This document shows positions 62,378-64,000 of a DNA stretch of 64,000 nt, piece after piece. Under the pieces are notes generated by a model that had not been told where the DNA came from, ran no database searches, and worked only from the letters and a program-made list of their open reading frames with translations. A program made the position numbers and the translations under genes. Position 1 is the first letter of the stretch. Every line of letters starts with the position of its first letter. This DNA is from Ignavibacteriota bacterium (lineage in GTDB: Bacteria > Bacteroidota > Ignavibacteria > Ignavibacteriales > Melioribacteraceae): NCBI GenBank assembly GCA_002698995.1, contig PAAX01000035.1:5050-69049 (forward strand). The letters run 5' to 3'.

Positions 62378-62773
62378 TTAATTGATGCTCAACGGAACAT
62401 TTGGAACAACTTTATAAAGATACCATATCAATATAGCGGCGCCGGTTAATGCCATATTTTTCATAAACATTATCATATCGTTTTGTTTCATCATTGGATC
62501 TTTAATAGTCCAAAAGTTGTGCATCAAAAAAGAAGTTGGCACTAAAAAAACGACAATTAATAAAGCTCCAATTTCAACATAAGCTCCTAATAGAACGCTT
62601 AGTCCCCCCAGCATCAACATTATTCCGGTAACTATAACACCTAATTTTGGTGCGGGTACTTTTTTAGATGCAGCATATTGAGCCATTTGTTCAGTTTGAG
62701 TGAAATGTCCCAAACCTGAAAATAAAAATATCATTGAAAAAAGAAAACGAGCTGCTAAAACAAGTATGTCCAT
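62378..62773 (-). CDS. DoxX-family membrane protein
   Basis: 131 residues with four membrane helices. FSGLGHFTQTEQMAQYAASK and GIMLMLGGLSVLLG are typical DoxX-like loops. The family contributes to redox balance of the membrane, often with thiol or quinone enzymes. It lies 11 bp after the DsbA-like gene, with the ArsR-type site upstream of both. Confidence 0.82.
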   Translation of the reverse strand: MDILVLAARFLFSMIFLFSGLGHFTQTEQMAQYAASKKVPAPKLGVIVTGIMLMLGGLSVLLGAYVEIGALLIVVFLVPTSFLMHNFWTIKDPMMKQNDMIMFMKNMALTGAAILIWYLYKVVPNVPLSIN

Positions 62774-62784
62774 TGTACTCTCCT

Positions 62785-63426
62785 TTATGTTTGTCTTTTA
62801 AGTTGTTCATCAAATGTTTTTAGATAAACTTCAGTTGGAACTGCACCGGGGATTTTTATTTGTTGATTTATTACAACGGTGGGAACCGAATTAATATTCA
62901 TCGACCTGGCAAGTTCAAAATCCTTTGAAATTTTTTCTTTCGTTGAATCATCCTGAAAATTTTTTCCAAATTGCGCCATATCCAATTTTAATTCTGTGGC
63001 TATGTCAAATAAAACTTGTTTATCAGCAATATTTCCGCATTCAGCAGCATGAGCATATTGAACTCGATCGAAAAATTTCCAATGTAATTCTTGACCACCT
63101 TGAAGTTCTGCCGCTTTGCACGCTATAAGCCCGGGTAGCGAATGGGGATAGGGAAATGTTCTTTCACGCATTAATTCGACATTTATTTCTACCTCATTAA
63201 TAGAATGATCTTTTGCAGACTGCCAGTGTCTAAGTATTTCTTCTTTACCCAATATATGATTTCCGAACATCCGTGTAATATCGTCTTGAGTTGGTGCTAA
63301 TGCAAAACATCTGTGCTTTACTTCAATATTTCCATCAAACTGTTCGATTGCTTTTCTAAGTCGTGGTGAAGCAATATAGCACCATACGCAAAGCACATCG
63401 TGAAAAAAATCAATTTTAATTTCCAT
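62785..63426 (-). CDS. DsbA-family thiol oxidoreductase (FrnE-like)
   Basis: 213 residues. FFHDVLCVWCYIASPRLRKA has the CxxC active site (CVWC), then the helical insert and INSVPTVVINQQIKIPG with the cis-Pro loop. FrnE-like cytosolic DsbA: no signal peptide. An AATAATTGTT-type site 20 bp upstream links it to the ArsR regulator. Confidence 0.87.
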   Translation of the reverse strand: MEIKIDFFHDVLCVWCYIASPRLRKAIEQFDGNIEVKHRCFALAPTQDDITRMFGNHILGKEEILRHWQSAKDHSINEVEINVELMRERTFPYPHSLPGLIACKAAELQGGQELHWKFFDRVQYAHAAECGNIADKQVLFDIATELKLDMAQFGKNFQDDSTKEKISKDFELARSMNINSVPTVVINQQIKIPGAVPTEVYLKTFDEQLKRQT

Positions 63427-63444
63427 AAATACTTTTAATTATTA

Positions 63445-63465
63445 AATAATTGTTTGACTATTAAA
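63445..63465 (-). promoter_or_regulatory. Probable ArsR operator upstream of the DsbA-DoxX genes
   Basis: A 21-base site starting AATAATTGTT and ending TATTAAA, three differences from the site upstream of the ArsR gene. It lies 19 bp before the DsbA-like start, where a repressor would block transcription. Confidence 0.5.
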
Positions 63466-63504
63466 TTACTATGTAAAAGAACCGGTGAATACATTAATTA
63501 ACGG

Positions 63505-63798
63505 TCAAGTTTTATTAAGATGAGTTTTCTTAAAACCCGGAAGATATTTATTCAGTACTTCCATATTAAGCGAAACAAATACATGCTGTCCCTCTTTTCT
63601 GGTTATAATTAAATCAGCATTTTCTAAAATCCTATAATGATGTGATAAAGCCGATTTAGTTGATCTGAATTCTTTGTCAAAATCCATACAACCCATTTCA
63701 CCTCTTTCTAAAACCAAAGTAACAATTTGATACCTGGTTGGGTCAGCTAATGCTTTGAAAACTTTTACTGCATGATCACTAAATTTGTTGTTTGCCAT
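63505..63798 (-). CDS. ArsR-family transcriptional repressor
   Basis: 97 residues. DPTRYQIVTLVLERGEMGCMDFDKEFRSTKSALSHHYRILENADLI is the winged HTH with its recognition helix; a wing follows (TRKEGQHVFVSL). No clear metal-binding CxC site; one Cys (GCMD) could be a redox sensor. First gene of a minus-strand unit with DsbA and DoxX, which it likely controls together with itself. Confidence 0.85.
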   Translation of the reverse strand: MANNKFSDHAVKVFKALADPTRYQIVTLVLERGEMGCMDFDKEFRSTKSALSHHYRILENADLIITRKEGQHVFVSLNMEVLNKYLPGFKKTHLNKT

Positions 63799-63830
63799 TT
63801 TAATATTTCAATAATTGTTCAAATATTAAA
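63799..63830 (-). promoter_or_regulatory. Inverted repeat upstream of the ArsR gene
   Basis: Arms TTTAATATTT and AAATATTAAA around CAATAATTGTTC, directly before the start codon. The inner AATAATTGTT and right arm recur upstream of the DsbA-like gene. Expected autoregulatory operator. Confidence 0.55.
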
Positions 63831-64000
63831 GTAAAAATAAGACTTCTTATTCATTTAGTCAAGAGAAAATACTACTTTGGAAGAGGAATTGTTCTTCACA
63901 TTGTGCACAAAGGATTCGACTTAGATGGAGTTGTGCGTTTTCGCGGCATTCTTGCTCCTTTATAAATAGCTGAGAAAGGAAAAGTGAAAGCACAACTTTT

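Noticed and set aside
63896-63949. 17-codon minus-strand frame with AAAGGAGC before ATG
   Set aside because: Good ribosome site, but short and stopped near a GTTGTGC/GCACAAC inverted repeat; perhaps the start of a broken gene, not enough to call.
1-64000. CRISPR array
   Set aside because: No run of evenly spaced direct repeats and no cas gene seen; the phased repeats are only 11 bp apart and two to three in number.

Overview
The window is AT-rich bacterial DNA. Many genes carry a Shine-Dalgarno sequence. The gene set (DUF6266-like protein, PagL-like deacylase, Mla and RND envelope systems, inositol-lipid genes) points to a Gram-negative member of the Bacteroidota/Chlorobiota side, most like the Ignavibacteria. 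That placement is inference; there is no rRNA or marker gene here to fix it.

Left edge (1-1462): the 3' end of a divergent lactate/malate-dehydrogenase-like gene, then 700 bases with no gene I can support. 1463-5078 is a compact minus-strand phage-type cassette: a Mu Gam-like protein, small proteins, a class II glutamine amidotransferase, a zinc-finger protein and a phage-type amidoligase. The last three look like a peptide- or protein-modifying set.

Genomic island (5507-35831): two identical 48-bp copies of the 3' half of a tRNA-Asp gene bound a 30-kb insert. A tyrosine integrase sits just inside the left copy, and 11-bp-phased repeats that look like integrase arm sites lie inside both ends. 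The island holds an older replication/integration module (primase-helicase, second integrase, excisionase-like HTH) and then a dense defence cluster. The cluster comprises an ABC-three-component system; a KAP NTPase with a type III-like restriction-modification set and DUF3800; a five-gene operon of two putative nucleases, a TIR protein and a Septu-like PtuA/PtuB pair; an undescribed two-gene unit (small PD-(D/E)XK-like protein plus an 821-residue cold-shock-domain/zinc-ribbon protein); and a RloA/RloB-like pair. Cargo near the right end includes a thermonuclease, a DUF6266-like protein and a SymE-like small protein. A second, paralogous integrase lies just right of the right-hand tRNA fragment, so at least two elements have used the same site.

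Right part (37366-51712): a long, nearly gapless minus-strand run with the core of an inositol-lipid pathway: sugar-nucleotidyltransferase, Mla-type lipid transporter (E, F, D), two tandem ATP-grasp proteins, class III aminotransferase, CDP-alcohol phosphotransferase, Gfo/Idh/MocA oxidoreductase, flippase-like membrane protein, HAD phosphatase, inositol-3-phosphate synthase and a membrane-anchored EEP phosphodiesterase. The extra tailoring genes suggest a decorated inositol phospholipid moved by the Mla system.

51899-58923 is a tripartite RND efflux operon led by two TetR regulators. 59054-63798 holds envelope and redox genes (PagL-like, aldo-keto reductase, CDGSH protein, NmrA-type reductase, DoxX, DsbA/FrnE-like) and an ArsR repressor whose likely operator occurs in front of arsR and of the DsbA-DoxX pair.
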